In this document: positions 24,331 through 33,201 of the stretch, piece by piece
How the letters are laid out: every line of letters starts with the position of its first letter
Numbering within the stretch: position 1 is the stretch's first letter
Origin: an uncultured Roseobacter sp.
GTDB lineage: Bacteria; Pseudomonadota; Alphaproteobacteria; Rhodobacterales; Rhodobacteraceae
Direction: 5' to 3'
Length of the DNA: 64,000 bases
NCBI RefSeq assembly: GCF_947492555.1
Contig: NZ_CANLNE010000001.1
Span: forward strand, 1,302,001-1,366,000
The notes under the pieces: generated by a model
What the model saw: only the letters and a program-made list of their open reading frames with translations
The model's database searches: none
Told to the model about the DNA's origin: nothing
Position numbers and translations under genes: made by a program

Positions 24331-25371
24331 TTACTCGGTGTACTTGTCGATCAGCATGCGGGCCTCGTCGATCAGCGCCTGACCGTCGATGCCTTTCTCG
24401 TTCATGTCGGCAACCCATTCGTCATAGATCGGCTGCGCGACGGCTTTCCACTCGGCTGTCTCTTCTTCGTTCAGCGTCACGATGTTATTGCCGCGATCTG
24501 CTGCCGCCTGACGGGCGGGCCCATCGCTGTCTGCTTGCGTCCCACCGGCAAAAACCGAGAACTCCAGACCGGAATTGTCGTCGATCACCTTCTTGAGATC
24601 GTCCGGCAGGCCCTCGTAGCGGTCCTTGTTCATCGCCAGCACGAAGGTCAGCACATAGAGCGCGTTGCCGGTGAATTCCGTGTGATTGTCCACCAGTTCC
24701 GGGATTTTCAGCGCGGCGGTGACTTCCCACGGGATGGTCGTGCCATCGATCACGCCCTTGGAGAGACCCTCAGGCACGGCTGGCACCGGCATGCCCACCG
24801 GGGTTGCGCCGACTTTTTCCAGCAGCGCATTGGCCAGACGGGAGCCGCCACGGATTTTCAGCCCGTCCATATCGGAGGGTTTGCGCACTTCCTTGTTGGC
24901 GTGGATCAACCCCGGGCCGTGCACCCATGTGCCGAGGATGTGCACATCCTTGAACTCGGTGTCCTTCATGTGTTTCTCGAACATCTCCCAATAGGCACGG
25001 GAGGCCGCGCGGGCGTTCGTCATCATGAAGGGCAGCTCAAAGACTTCGGTCGACGGGTAGCGACCCGGCGTATAGCCAACCACGGTCCAGACGATATCTG
25101 CCACACCGTCAATCGCCTGATCCATCAGTTCCGGGGGCTTACCGCCCAGCTGCATCGACGGATACCGCTCCACCTTGATGCGACCGCCGCTGTCTTCCTC
25201 GACACTATCGGCCCAGACATCAAGCACCAGCTTGGGCACATTGGCCTGTGGCGGCAGGAACTGGTGCAGGCGCAGGGTGACGTCCTGGGCCGCCGCAGGC
25301 GCCGCCCCGAAGCCCACGGCCAGCGCTGCGGCAGCCGCCATGTTGAGAAATGATTTGCGTGAGATCGTCAT
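24331..25371 (-). CDS. dctP: TRAP transporter solute-binding protein (DctP type)
   Basis: A 346-residue periplasmic binding protein. Residues 1-28 are a Sec signal peptide (LNMAAAAALAVGFGAAPAAAQ). The mature protein shows the DctP fold: LRLHQFLPPQANVP, FELPFMMTNARAASR, and MDGLKIRGGSRLAN with the arginine that clamps the substrate carboxylate in this family. Position next to benzoate-CoA ligase and a hydroxybenzoate-type hydroxylase suggests an aromatic carboxylate as ligand. GGAGGAACTAGA precedes the ATG. Confidence 0.93.
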   Translation of the reverse strand: MTISRKSFLNMAAAAALAVGFGAAPAAAQDVTLRLHQFLPPQANVPKLVLDVWADSVEEDSGGRIKVERYPSMQLGGKPPELMDQAIDGVADIVWTVVGYTPGRYPSTEVFELPFMMTNARAASRAYWEMFEKHMKDTEFKDVHILGTWVHGPGLIHANKEVRKPSDMDGLKIRGGSRLANALLEKVGATPVGMPVPAVPEGLSKGVIDGTTIPWEVTAALKIPELVDNHTEFTGNALYVLTFVLAMNKDRYEGLPDDLKKVIDDNSGLEFSVFAGGTQADSDGPARQAAADRGNNIVTLNEEETAEWKAVAQPIYDEWVADMNEKGIDGQALIDEARMLIDKYTE

Positions 25372-25507
25372 TCTAGTTCCTCCCTAAACCCGGTCGGGCC
25401 TTGCGTTTTGCGGCCTCTGACTCGTCTTCCCTGCTAAATTGCTATTGCAGATCACCGGGGATGTCACCCGTGTTTGTAACTATCCCGCTGGCAGTATAGG
25501 GCGATGG

Positions 25508-26719
25508 TCAAGGCCCTCTGGTCTCGGGGGAGACGGCACCTTCGAGACCGGTAGAGCCATAGAGCCAGGCCACCTGATCAAACCATTCCTCGGCGCCGCG
25601 CGCGGCCATTACCGCATTGCGCAGGGCCGCGTGGGCCCCTGACGGGTGATAGACATGGGTGCCGATCTCGCGGGATTGCAATTGTACACGCGCGGTGCGC
25701 AACCGGCGCCGGTCCTGATACCGGATCAAGGCCGCCGCGACATCCTCTGCGCCACCCAGTTCATCCGCAAGGCACACCGCATCCTCCAGCGCCATGCAGG
25801 CGCCTTGCGCAAAATACTGCAACATCGGATGCGCCGCGTCTCCCAAAAGCGCGACACGTCCCTCTGTCCACCCCATGACCGGGTCGCGGTCACAGAGCAC
25901 CCAAAGTTTCCAATCCGATCCTTTGTCGATGATCTGCTGCGCCCGCGGGTGGATATGCTCAAAACCCCTGCGCACCTCCGCGTGGCGCACCGGTTTGCCC
26001 GCCACCGGGTCCGGCGCGTCGTTGTGGCAGGTCACCACGAGGTTGAACAGTTTCCCACCGGACAGCGGGTAGTGCACGATATGGCATTTCGGTCCGGCCC
26101 AGAGGGTCGCGTCGTTCCACCGCAGGTCTTCGGGCATCTCTGCCACCGGGATCACGGACCGGTAGGTTGTATGGCCGGACACCAGCGGCGCGCCGTCCCC
26201 GATCAGTTGCCCCCGCACGCGCGACCACAGACCATCCGCGCCGATCAGCGCGCGCCCGGTGATGCGCGTTTCATCCGCCAGCGTTACGGTTACTGCATCG
26301 GTATCATGATCATACCGAGCCACCGCCGCCTGCGTCCGCAGGTCGATCAGCGGGTGATCCCTGCAGGCCTTGAGCAGGACGCCGTGCAGATCGCCCCGGT
26401 GCACAACCGCATAGGGGTTGCCGAAACGGGCGCGAAAACCGGCATCCAGCGGGATGTGGGTGATCCGGTCACCGGTCAGCGCGTCCATCAGCCGAAGGTT
26501 GTCGATATAGACCGCCATTCCGCGCGCCGCATCGCCAACGCCCAGAGCGTCGAAGGCGTGAAAGGCATTGGGGCCCAGTTGAATGCCCGCGCCGATCTCG
26601 CCCAGTTCAGCCGCCTTTTCCAGCACCAGAGAAGACAGCCCTTTTTGCGCCAGGCCCAGGGCTGCCGCCAGCCCGCCAATGCCGCCGCCCGCGATCAGTA
26701 TCCGGTCTTTCTCGGTCAT
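25508..26719 (-). CDS. FAD-dependent aromatic hydroxylase, 3-hydroxybenzoate 6-hydroxylase-like
   Basis: A 403-residue single-component flavoprotein monooxygenase. FAD motifs are intact: ILIAGGGIGGLAAALGLAQK (residues 7-26), the DG motif in RALIGADGLWSRVR, and GDAAHPMLQYFAQGACMALE near residue 300. The last motif, with Tyr-Phe-Ala-Gln-Gly-Ala, is typical of 3-hydroxybenzoate 6-hydroxylases and salicylate hydroxylases. NAD(P)H-dependent hydroxylation of a hydroxybenzoate to gentisate or catechol is likely, but the exact substrate cannot be read from sequence. No gentisate or catechol dioxygenase lies nearby. It is 136 bp upstream of dctP on the same strand. Confidence 0.85.
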   Translation of the reverse strand: MTEKDRILIAGGGIGGLAAALGLAQKGLSSLVLEKAAELGEIGAGIQLGPNAFHAFDALGVGDAARGMAVYIDNLRLMDALTGDRITHIPLDAGFRARFGNPYAVVHRGDLHGVLLKACRDHPLIDLRTQAAVARYDHDTDAVTVTLADETRITGRALIGADGLWSRVRGQLIGDGAPLVSGHTTYRSVIPVAEMPEDLRWNDATLWAGPKCHIVHYPLSGGKLFNLVVTCHNDAPDPVAGKPVRHAEVRRGFEHIHPRAQQIIDKGSDWKLWVLCDRDPVMGWTEGRVALLGDAAHPMLQYFAQGACMALEDAVCLADELGGAEDVAAALIRYQDRRRLRTARVQLQSREIGTHVYHPSGAHAALRNAVMAARGAEEWFDQVAWLYGSTGLEGAVSPETRGP

Positions 26720-26793
26720 GACCCCCTCTTTCAGGCGGCAACTGTTGCGCGCGCCATGCGCGGGGTCAATGGGCAGAAACGGTGGGGGGATGC

Positions 26794-26870
<77 letters not shown>

Positions 26871-26923
26871 ATCGGGCCGTGGACTATGACAGCCCCGCAG
26901 CCCCGTCAAGCCAGAAAGCGCGA

Positions 26924-27958
26924 TTATCCTGCCCGAACCGTGTCGATCATGCGCTGCACGTTGTCCGGATCCGCGTCCGGCGTGATCCCGTGCCCCAGAT
27001 TGAAGATATGCGGGCCCTTGGAAAAGGCTTTTACGATGGCGCGTGTGTCGTCCACCAGCGCCTGACCGCCGGTGACCATATGGCTGCTGGCAAGGTTGCC
27101 CTGCACACAGCCATCGACCTGCACGTGTTGCGCCGCCCATGCCGCGCTGACCGAGTTATCCAGCGCCACGCAATCCACACCGGTCGCTTTGGCAAAGCCG
27201 ATGTAGTTATCCCCCGCCTCGCGCGGGAAACCGATGACGGGAATATGCGGATAGCGTGCTTTCAAGGCGGCAGTGATTTCGCGTGCGGGTTCGAGTGCGT
27301 ATTTCTGGAACGCCTCGCCCTTGAGCGACCCCGCCCAGCTGTCAAATATCTTCACAACTTCGGCGCCCGCCTCGATCTGTGCGGCCAGATAGTCGATTGT
27401 CCCGGCCGTGATCCGCGCCAGCAGCGCCTCGAAGAGGGCGTTGTTTTCCTGCCGCAAGGCGTGGGCAGGCGCCTGATCCGGCGTCCCTTGGCCCGCGATC
27501 ATATAGGTTGCCACCGTCCAGGGCGCGCCTGCAAAACCGATCAGCGTCGTCTCGGCGGGCAGTTCGCGTCGCAGGATGCGCACCGTTTCATAGATCGGGT
27601 TCAGGGTCTCGTGAATATCCTCGACCGGTCCCAGCTTGTCGAAATCCGCCTGTGTCTGCACGGTGGACAGGCGCGGACCCTCACCCGTGACGAACCACAG
27701 ATCGGCCCCCAAGGCCTGTGGCAACAGCAGGATATCGGCAAAGAGGATGGCCGCGTCGAACCCGTAACGGCGGATCGGTTGCAGGGTCACTTCGGCGGCC
27801 AGATCAGGGTTGTAGCAGAGCGACAGGAAGTCACCGGCCTGCGCCCGCGTCGCCTTGTACTCCGGCAGGTAGCGCCCGGCCTGACGCATCATCCAGATCG
27901 GGGGTATCGGAAGCGTTTCGCCTGCAAGCGCGCGCAGAATGGTTTTTGTCGGGGCCAT
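26924..27958 (-). CDS. hemE: Uroporphyrinogen decarboxylase
   Basis: A 344-residue enzyme that removes four acetate carboxyls from uroporphyrinogen III to give coproporphyrinogen III. Signature motifs: [20 protein letters not shown] near the N-terminus with the two active-site arginines, and [18 protein letters not shown] mid-protein. The ATG at 27958 has TTGAGGACTTCC in front; a TTG four codons earlier is less likely. It is divergent from hemC with a shared 103-bp control region. Confidence 0.96.
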   Translation of the reverse strand: MAPTKTILRALAGETLPIPPIWMMRQAGRYLPEYKATRAQAGDFLSLCYNPDLAAEVTLQPIRRYGFDAAILFADILLLPQALGADLWFVTGEGPRLSTVQTQADFDKLGPVEDIHETLNPIYETVRILRRELPAETTLIGFAGAPWTVATYMIAGQGTPDQAPAHALRQENNALFEALLARITAGTIDYLAAQIEAGAEVVKIFDSWAGSLKGEAFQKYALEPAREITAALKARYPHIPVIGFPREAGDNYIGFAKATGVDCVALDNSVSAAWAAQHVQVDGCVQGNLASSHMVTGGQALVDDTRAIVKAFSKGPHIFNLGHGITPDADPDNVQRMIDTVRAG

Positions 27959-28061
27959 GGAAGTCCTCAATTTGCAACTTCCCGTTGGTCGGGGGCAGCG
28001 GCGCTGTTGTCAAGACACAGACGGGTTGTCAGGATAATTTGACGCGCATAAAGATGGGCGC

Positions 28062-29012
28062 ATGACAGTGACCCTCCCCACCCCCGACGCACCGCTTAGA
28101 ATTGGCACACGCGGCTCACCCCTGGCGCTTGCGCAGGCCCATGAGACACGAAACCGGCTGGCGCAAGCCTTTGATTTGAAAGAGAAATTCTTCAGTATTG
28201 TCGTTATCAAGGTCACTGGCGATGCCATCCAAGATCGTGCGCTGAAGGATATTGGCGGCAAGGGGCTTTTCACCCGCGAGATCGAAGAGGATCTGCTGTC
28301 AGGGAAAATTGACATCGCGGTGCATTCTACCAAGGACATGCCGACGTTGCAGCCGGACGGGTTGATCCTTGATACCTTCCTGCCGCGCGAGGACGTGCGC
28401 GATGCCTTCGTCTCGCCCAAGCTGTCCAGCATCGCCGAACTGGCCTCCGGCGCGGTTGTCGGCACCTCCAGCCTGCGCCGCAAGGCACAGCTGCTGCACC
28501 GTCGTCCCGATCTGAAAGTGGTGGAATTTCGCGGTAACGTTCAGACCCGGTTGAAAAAGCTCGCCGATGGTGTGGCGGAATGCACCTTTCTGGCCGCCGC
28601 AGGGTTGAGCCGGTTGGGCATGGACGACGTGCCCGCCACACCGGTTGAACCAGATGATATGCTGCCCGCGATTGCGCAGGGTGCCATCGGGATCGAACGC
28701 CGCATGGATGACGCCAATACCGCCGAAATGCTGATGGCGATCCATGATGTTGAAACCGGCCAGCGCCTTGCCGCGGAACGCAGCCTGCTGTTGACCCTGG
28801 ATGGTTCCTGCGAGACGCCGATTGCCGGGCTGGCCGAGCTGAACGGATGCAGCCTGCGCCTGCGCGGTCAGGTGCTGCGGCCCGATGGGTCGCAAGCTCT
28901 GGACGGGGAACGCGAGGGATCCATCGAAGAGGCCGCCGCCATGGGCAAGGACCTGGGCGAGGAATTGCTGTCACGGGCCGGGCCCGGTTTCTTCGACTGG
29001 CACACGAGCTGA
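28062..29012 (+). CDS. hemC: Hydroxymethylbilane synthase (porphobilinogen deaminase)
   Basis: A 316-residue enzyme that polymerises four porphobilinogens into hydroxymethylbilane. It has RIGTRGSPLALAQAHETRNR at the start, FTREIEEDLLSGKIDIAVHS, SSLRRKAQLLHRRPDLKVVE with substrate-binding arginines, and the dipyrromethane-cofactor cysteine in LDGSCETPIAG (about residue 250). It ends 15 bp before the convergent hemF. Divergent from hemE, so three haem genes lie together. Confidence 0.96.
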   Translation: MTVTLPTPDAPLRIGTRGSPLALAQAHETRNRLAQAFDLKEKFFSIVVIKVTGDAIQDRALKDIGGKGLFTREIEEDLLSGKIDIAVHSTKDMPTLQPDGLILDTFLPREDVRDAFVSPKLSSIAELASGAVVGTSSLRRKAQLLHRRPDLKVVEFRGNVQTRLKKLADGVAECTFLAAAGLSRLGMDDVPATPVEPDDMLPAIAQGAIGIERRMDDANTAEMLMAIHDVETGQRLAAERSLLLTLDGSCETPIAGLAELNGCSLRLRGQVLRPDGSQALDGEREGSIEEAAAMGKDLGEELLSRAGPGFFDWHTS

Positions 29013-29027
29013 GCGCGGGGCCGTCGC

Positions 29028-29921
29028 TTAAATCCACTTGGCCAGAGGCGGCAGGCTCATCAGCACCGCATTTGCATCATGCCCGGTCTCCAGCCCGAAC
29101 TTGGTGCCGCGGTCATACACGAGGTTGTATTCGGCATAGAGGCCGCGGTGCACAAGCTGCGCCTCCTTGTCCTGCTCTGACCACTCATGCACACGACGTT
29201 TGCGCACCAGCGGCACATAGGCAGGCAGAAACGCCCGCCCGATGTCCTGCGTCAGGCTGAAATCCGCCTCCCAATCGCCGGTGCAATGATCATCCATGAA
29301 AATCCCACCAACGCCCCGCGCCCGGTTGCGGTGCGGGATATAGAAATACTCATCCGCCCATTCCTTGAGGCGCGGATAAAGCGCCGTCCCATGCGGATCG
29401 AGATGTTCCTGCTGGGTCGCGTGGAAATGCGCCGTGTCCTCGTCGTATTCAAGGCAGGGGTTGAGGTCCGATCCGCCACCGAACCACCACGCATGCGGCG
29501 TCCAGAACATACGCGTGTTCATGTGCACGGCGGGCGCGTGCGGGTTCTGCATATGCGCCACGAGGGAGATGCCCGACGCCCAGAAGCGCGGGTCCTCTCT
29601 CATGCCCGGAATACCCTTGCGCGCGGCCATCGCCATCTGCGCCCGTTCGCCCAGCGTGCCATAGACGGTGGAGATGTTCACCCCCACCTTTTCAAACACG
29701 CGACCGCCGCGCATCACCGACATCAGGCCGCCGCCCGCGTCCGATCCATCCTCACTGGTGCGCTGTGTTTCCGAGACCTCGAAAGCGCCTGCTGCCGCAT
29801 CCGACATCGGCCCGTCGGCGTGGTCCTGCTCCAACGCTTCGAAAGCTGCAACGATTTCGTCCCGCAGGCTGCGAAACCACGCTGAGGCGCGGGATTTTTC
29901 GGTATCGAAGCTGTCGGTCAT
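29028..29921 (-). CDS. hemF: Oxygen-dependent coproporphyrinogen III oxidase
   Basis: A 297-residue aerobic coproporphyrinogen oxidase, converting coproporphyrinogen III to protoporphyrinogen IX with O2. Family motifs: GGGLMSVMRGGRVFEKVGVN, HMNTRMFWTPHAWWFGGGSD, RGVGGIFMDDH, and YAEYNLVYDRGTKFGLETG near the C-terminus. The window also has hemN, the oxygen-independent enzyme for the same step, next to fnrL, so the cell can switch between them. Confidence 0.97.
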   Translation of the reverse strand: MTDSFDTEKSRASAWFRSLRDEIVAAFEALEQDHADGPMSDAAAGAFEVSETQRTSEDGSDAGGGLMSVMRGGRVFEKVGVNISTVYGTLGERAQMAMAARKGIPGMREDPRFWASGISLVAHMQNPHAPAVHMNTRMFWTPHAWWFGGGSDLNPCLEYDEDTAHFHATQQEHLDPHGTALYPRLKEWADEYFYIPHRNRARGVGGIFMDDHCTGDWEADFSLTQDIGRAFLPAYVPLVRKRRVHEWSEQDKEAQLVHRGLYAEYNLVYDRGTKFGLETGHDANAVLMSLPPLAKWI

Positions 29922-29994
29922 GAGCGGTCCAGTATGTCACGTTTGTCTGACATCATACCTAGACCGGAAGCCCCACGGCGAAAAGTGCGAAATC

Positions 29995-30795
29995 CTAATG
30001 CGCTGGCGCCGCGACGGCGTCGAGCAGGCTGCGCCCCCCGTCCACTGTAATCACCTCACCGGTCATGAAGCCGGAGCTTTCCGCCGCCAGAAACTGCACC
30101 GCCTCGGCCAGCTCCGAAGGCCCGGCGATGCGGCCCAGAGGGGTGTGATCGCGAATGTCTTCCCGCCAATCACTGTTCTCCACCACAGATGATTTCAGCG
30201 ACGCGCTCATCACCGACCCAAAGGCGATGGCGTTCACGCGAATGCGCTCCGGTGCCAGGGCAAGCGCCATGGAGCGGGTCATCTGTTCAAGAGCGGCAGA
30301 GGCGATGGAATAACCCATCAGTTCCGGCCGGGTATTGCGTGCCGCGATGGAGCTGAGATTGATGATGGAGCCCAGCTGCCCCTCCGGCTGGTCCGCGCCC
30401 TGCTTGATCATGCGCTTGGCCACCTGCTGGGTAAGGTGCAGGGAAGTCATCAGGTTCTGTTCCAGCAGCACCGCAACGGATGTGTCTTCGACATTCAGCG
30501 CATCGGTGGGCATGACCTGCCGCGACGCGTTCACGAGGATATCAACCCGCTCGAAGGCGTCGATTGTGGCCGACACCAGGTTGGCGATGGTCAGCCGCTG
30601 GCGCAGATCGCCAGCGAAATAGCGCAGGGTACCCTCTTCGGCCTGATCCCCCCATTCATTCGTCAGCTTCTTCTCGTCCATATCGGCGCACATCACGTTT
30701 GCCCCGCGATCCGCGAACTGACGGGCGATGGCGAGGCCGATGCCGTTTGCCGCGCCGGTCACGATTGCGGTCTTGCCGTTGATGGAAAAGGACAT
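29995..30795 (-). CDS. Short-chain dehydrogenase/reductase family protein lacking the catalytic lysine
   Basis: A 266-residue SDR. The cofactor motif TGAANGIG (residues 14-21) and the acidic residue after strand 2 (CADMDEKK) point to NAD. The catalytic serine is in IINLSSIAARN and the tyrosine in GYSIASAALEQ, but the YxxxK lysine is replaced by serine (codon TCT at 30298-30300). The C-terminus is normal (TGEVITVDGGRSLLD). Without that lysine classic oxidoreduction should be impaired, so it may bind NAD or a ligand, or use another mechanism. It is upstream of hemF on the same strand, with a 73-bp gap. Confidence 0.88.
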   Translation of the reverse strand: MSFSINGKTAIVTGAANGIGLAIARQFADRGANVMCADMDEKKLTNEWGDQAEEGTLRYFAGDLRQRLTIANLVSATIDAFERVDILVNASRQVMPTDALNVEDTSVAVLLEQNLMTSLHLTQQVAKRMIKQGADQPEGQLGSIINLSSIAARNTRPELMGYSIASAALEQMTRSMALALAPERIRVNAIAFGSVMSASLKSSVVENSDWREDIRDHTPLGRIAGPSELAEAVQFLAAESSGFMTGEVITVDGGRSLLDAVAAPAH

Positions 30796-30833
30796 GGGGG
30801 CTCCCCTGTTGCTCAGGTCCAGTCTAGACCGAT

Positions 30834-31826
30834 TCAGCCGCGCTTGCGAAGCGGTCGGCTGGCGTGGAACAATTTGAAGCGCCGATCCCCGGCAACTTCG
30901 CTGGTTTTTGCAAAGAGCGACTGCAGCGTCGCCTCATAGGGCAGATGCCGGTTCGCGACAATCCAAAGCTGTCCTTGCGCATGCAAAGCCTGTGCGGCGG
31001 TGCGCAGAAACGCCTGTCCAAGGGTGGGGTCAGCGCTGCGCGTGGCGTGGAACGGCGGGTTCATCACCACCGTATCCAGCCGTTCCTCCGGGCGCCATGT
31101 CATCGCGTTGGCCCAGTGAAACTGTGCCCGCGGGTCCGTGACATTGTGGCGCGCGCAGTCCAGCGCCATATGCCCGGCCTCGACCAGGTGAAGCTCTTCG
31201 ACATCGGGCCGCGTCAGGATATGCGCCGACAAAAACCCCCAGCCCGCGCCCAGATCGGCCACGCGCTTGCCCAAGCTGTCCGGCAGCGTGTCGACCAGCA
31301 GTGCAGACGCCGGATCGATCCCATCCGCCGAGAAGACGCCTGGTGCCGTCCAAAAGCCACCCTCGGTCAGGGCCGGACCGGCGGCCCAGTCCTCAAACGT
31401 ATCAGCGTCGGGATCGGTGACCCAGAACAGCTTGCCATGCGCTTTTGACAGCGGCCCTTCGATCTTCGCCCGCTTTCTGACGTCCCGCAGCATGCTGTCC
31501 ACGCCATCAGTTTTCTGACCGTCTATGATCAGCGGCCCCTGCGTCCGGCGCGCAGCCTCGGCGATCAGCGCCCGCGCCTCTGATTTGGCGCGTGGCAGGG
31601 CGACGACGGCAGCGGCGTACTGCCCTTCTGCAGCAACAACGCAGTCATACCCGCGGTCACACCAGTGATCAAAGTCCGGCCTGAACCCGGTGATAATCTG
31701 TGCGCGCTCTTTCGGAAGGCCGGGCAGCATTGCGTCGGGTTTGGGTTGAAAGACAGCGATGCGCCCCTCGGACGGCCACACCAAACCACCCCCATCAAGG
31801 GCCAGCGACAGACGGGCGTCAATCAC
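30834..31826 (-). CDS. Class I methyltransferase, RsmC-like (16S rRNA m2G)
   Basis: 330 residues from a GTG at 31826, four bases after the clpS stop; the open frame extends upstream through clpS but that is not coding. The C-terminal half is the SAM-dependent domain: KRVADLGAGWGFLSAHIL as motif I and DTVVMNPPFHATRSADPTLG, whose NPPF is the guanine N2-methyltransferase signature. The N-terminal half is the degenerate duplicate domain usual in RsmC. It probably methylates G1207 of 16S rRNA; RlmG is an alternative. Coupled to clpS. Confidence 0.85.
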   Translation of the reverse strand: MIDARLSLALDGGGLVWPSEGRIAVFQPKPDAMLPGLPKERAQIITGFRPDFDHWCDRGYDCVVAAEGQYAAAVVALPRAKSEARALIAEAARRTQGPLIIDGQKTDGVDSMLRDVRKRAKIEGPLSKAHGKLFWVTDPDADTFEDWAAGPALTEGGFWTAPGVFSADGIDPASALLVDTLPDSLGKRVADLGAGWGFLSAHILTRPDVEELHLVEAGHMALDCARHNVTDPRAQFHWANAMTWRPEERLDTVVMNPPFHATRSADPTLGQAFLRTAAQALHAQGQLWIVANRHLPYEATLQSLFAKTSEVAGDRRFKLFHASRPLRKRG

Positions 31827-31830
31827 GCGC

Positions 31831-32172
31831 CTAGTCTTCTTTTTCCATGGTACATTGCAGCGGATGCTGGTGCCGCCTGGCAAAATCCATCACCTGCGCC
31901 ACCTTGGTCTCCGCGATCTCGTGGCTGAATACGCCGACGACGGCCACGCCCTTTTTATGCACCGTCAGCATGATCTCGAACGCCTGCGCGTGGTTCAGGC
32001 CAAAGAAGCGCTCCAGCACATGCACCACGAATTCCATCGGCGTGAAATCGTCATTGAGCAACAGGACCTTATACAGCGGCGGGCGCTTGGTCTTGGGCTT
32101 GGTCGCCGTCAGGATCGATGTATCGCCATCATCCTCGGGGCGGTCTGCCATCATGAATGCGTCGCGGTGCAT
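31831..32172 (-). CDS. clpS: ATP-dependent Clp protease adaptor ClpS
   Basis: 113 residues from an ATG at 32172 preceded by TCAGGAGCAGAA; two further Met codons (32154, 32151) could also serve. ClpS docks N-degron substrates on ClpA. The core is unmistakable: [40 protein letters not shown]. The N-terminal extension of about 35 residues is flexible and charged, as expected. No clpA in the window; the RsmC-like gene follows. Confidence 0.94.
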   Translation of the reverse strand: MHRDAFMMADRPEDDGDTSILTATKPKTKRPPLYKVLLLNDDFTPMEFVVHVLERFFGLNHAQAFEIMLTVHKKGVAVVGVFSHEIAETKVAQVMDFARRHQHPLQCTMEKED

Positions 32173-32260
32173 TTCTGCTCCTGATCTGCTTTTGGGTCGC
32201 GGTGAGTCGTTGAGCGCTCTATATAACCTGTCTGAACATTTAGAAAAGGGGTCGGCCCAT

Positions 32261-32968
32261 ATGGCGCAGGTGCTCAGCACAATCGGGTTTGATGCCGATG
32301 ACACCCTTTGGCACAACGAACGCTTTTTCCAGCTGACCCAGACGCATTTTGCGGAGCTGCTGGCCGATTTCACCGATAAACCAACCCTGATGCAACGCTT
32401 GCTGGCAGCGGAGAAGCGCAATCTGGGACATTACGGGTTCGGCGTGAAGGGCTTTACCCTATCCATGATCGAAACGGCCATCGAGGTGACATCGGGCAGG
32501 GTTTCGGCAGCGGTCATCGCGGAGATAATGGACGCTGGACGCGAGATGCTGCGCCATCCCGTAGATCTCCTGCCGCACGCACGCGAGGCGGTGGAAATGG
32601 CGCGGCAGACGCACCGGATCGTGCTGATCACCAAGGGTGACCTGCTGGACCAGGAACGCAAGCTGGCTCAATCAGGGCTGGGCGATCTGTTTCACGCGAT
32701 CGAGATCGTCTCAGACAAAACCCGGGACACCTATCGCGGGATTTTCGCCCGCCATGGAACGGGAGCGGATCACGCTCTCATGGTCGGCAATTCCATGCGC
32801 TCGGATGTTCTTCCGATGATCGACGCAGGGGGTTGGGGTGTCTTCGTACACCACGGCCATGAATGGGATTTCGAGCGGGCGGAGGCGCCGTCGGAAGATG
32901 CCCGGTACCATGCCCTTCAGGACCTTGGCGAGCTCTCGGATCTGATCGCGAAAATCGAGTCTCCCTGA
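32261..32968 (+). CDS. HAD-superfamily hydrolase
   Basis: 235 residues from an ATG at 32261; the longer open frame in front overlaps clpS antisense. HAD motif I is [12 protein letters not shown] (residues 9-20) with the nucleophile Asp, motif II is [11 protein letters not shown], and motif IV lies in [20 protein letters not shown]. The DxDxTxW form with Trp resembles the YjjG/pyrimidine-nucleotidase branch; substrate unknown. It is divergent from clpS and followed by a strong hairpin. Confidence 0.85.
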   Translation: MAQVLSTIGFDADDTLWHNERFFQLTQTHFAELLADFTDKPTLMQRLLAAEKRNLGHYGFGVKGFTLSMIETAIEVTSGRVSAAVIAEIMDAGREMLRHPVDLLPHAREAVEMARQTHRIVLITKGDLLDQERKLAQSGLGDLFHAIEIVSDKTRDTYRGIFARHGTGADHALMVGNSMRSDVLPMIDAGGWGVFVHHGHEWDFERAEAPSEDARYHALQDLGELSDLIAKIESP

Positions 32969-33026
32969 CGTCGCATTTTCACATCCGATTCTACGCTGGG
33001 TCATGCCTCATTCTCGCCACAATAGC

Positions 33027-33060
33027 TCTGGTTGGTGCACGCCCGCGCGCACCAACCAGA
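33027..33060 (+). terminator. Strong hairpin after the HAD gene
   Basis: A perfect 12-bp inverted repeat (TCTGGTTGGTGC / GCACCAACCAGA) with a 10-nt loop, 58 bp after the HAD stop. There is no T-run, so it could be a factor-dependent terminator or an mRNA-stabilising stem. Confidence 0.5.
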
Positions 33061-33201
33061 TGTGGATCATGCTTCACTGAAAGTTAACGCAAATACCTTA
33101 AATCAAAGGCTTTATAGAAATCGAAAGCTGTGTTAGCCTCTCACACATAAAACAGCCAGTCGAACAAATCGGCGGCGTGAGGCAGAAAAAGGCAGGTTAT
33201 C

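Noticed and set aside
27959-28061. PpsR-like TGT...ACA sites between hemE and hemC
   Set aside because: The spacing between TGT and ACA does not match the TGT-N12-ACA consensus, and no photosynthesis genes are in the window.
31847-32260. Upstream extension of the HAD gene
   Set aside because: It runs antisense through clpS; the HAD motif I begins right after the ATG at 32261.
33027-33060. Mobile-element inverted repeat
   Set aside because: No partner repeat or transposase nearby; position after a stop codon fits a transcript-end hairpin.
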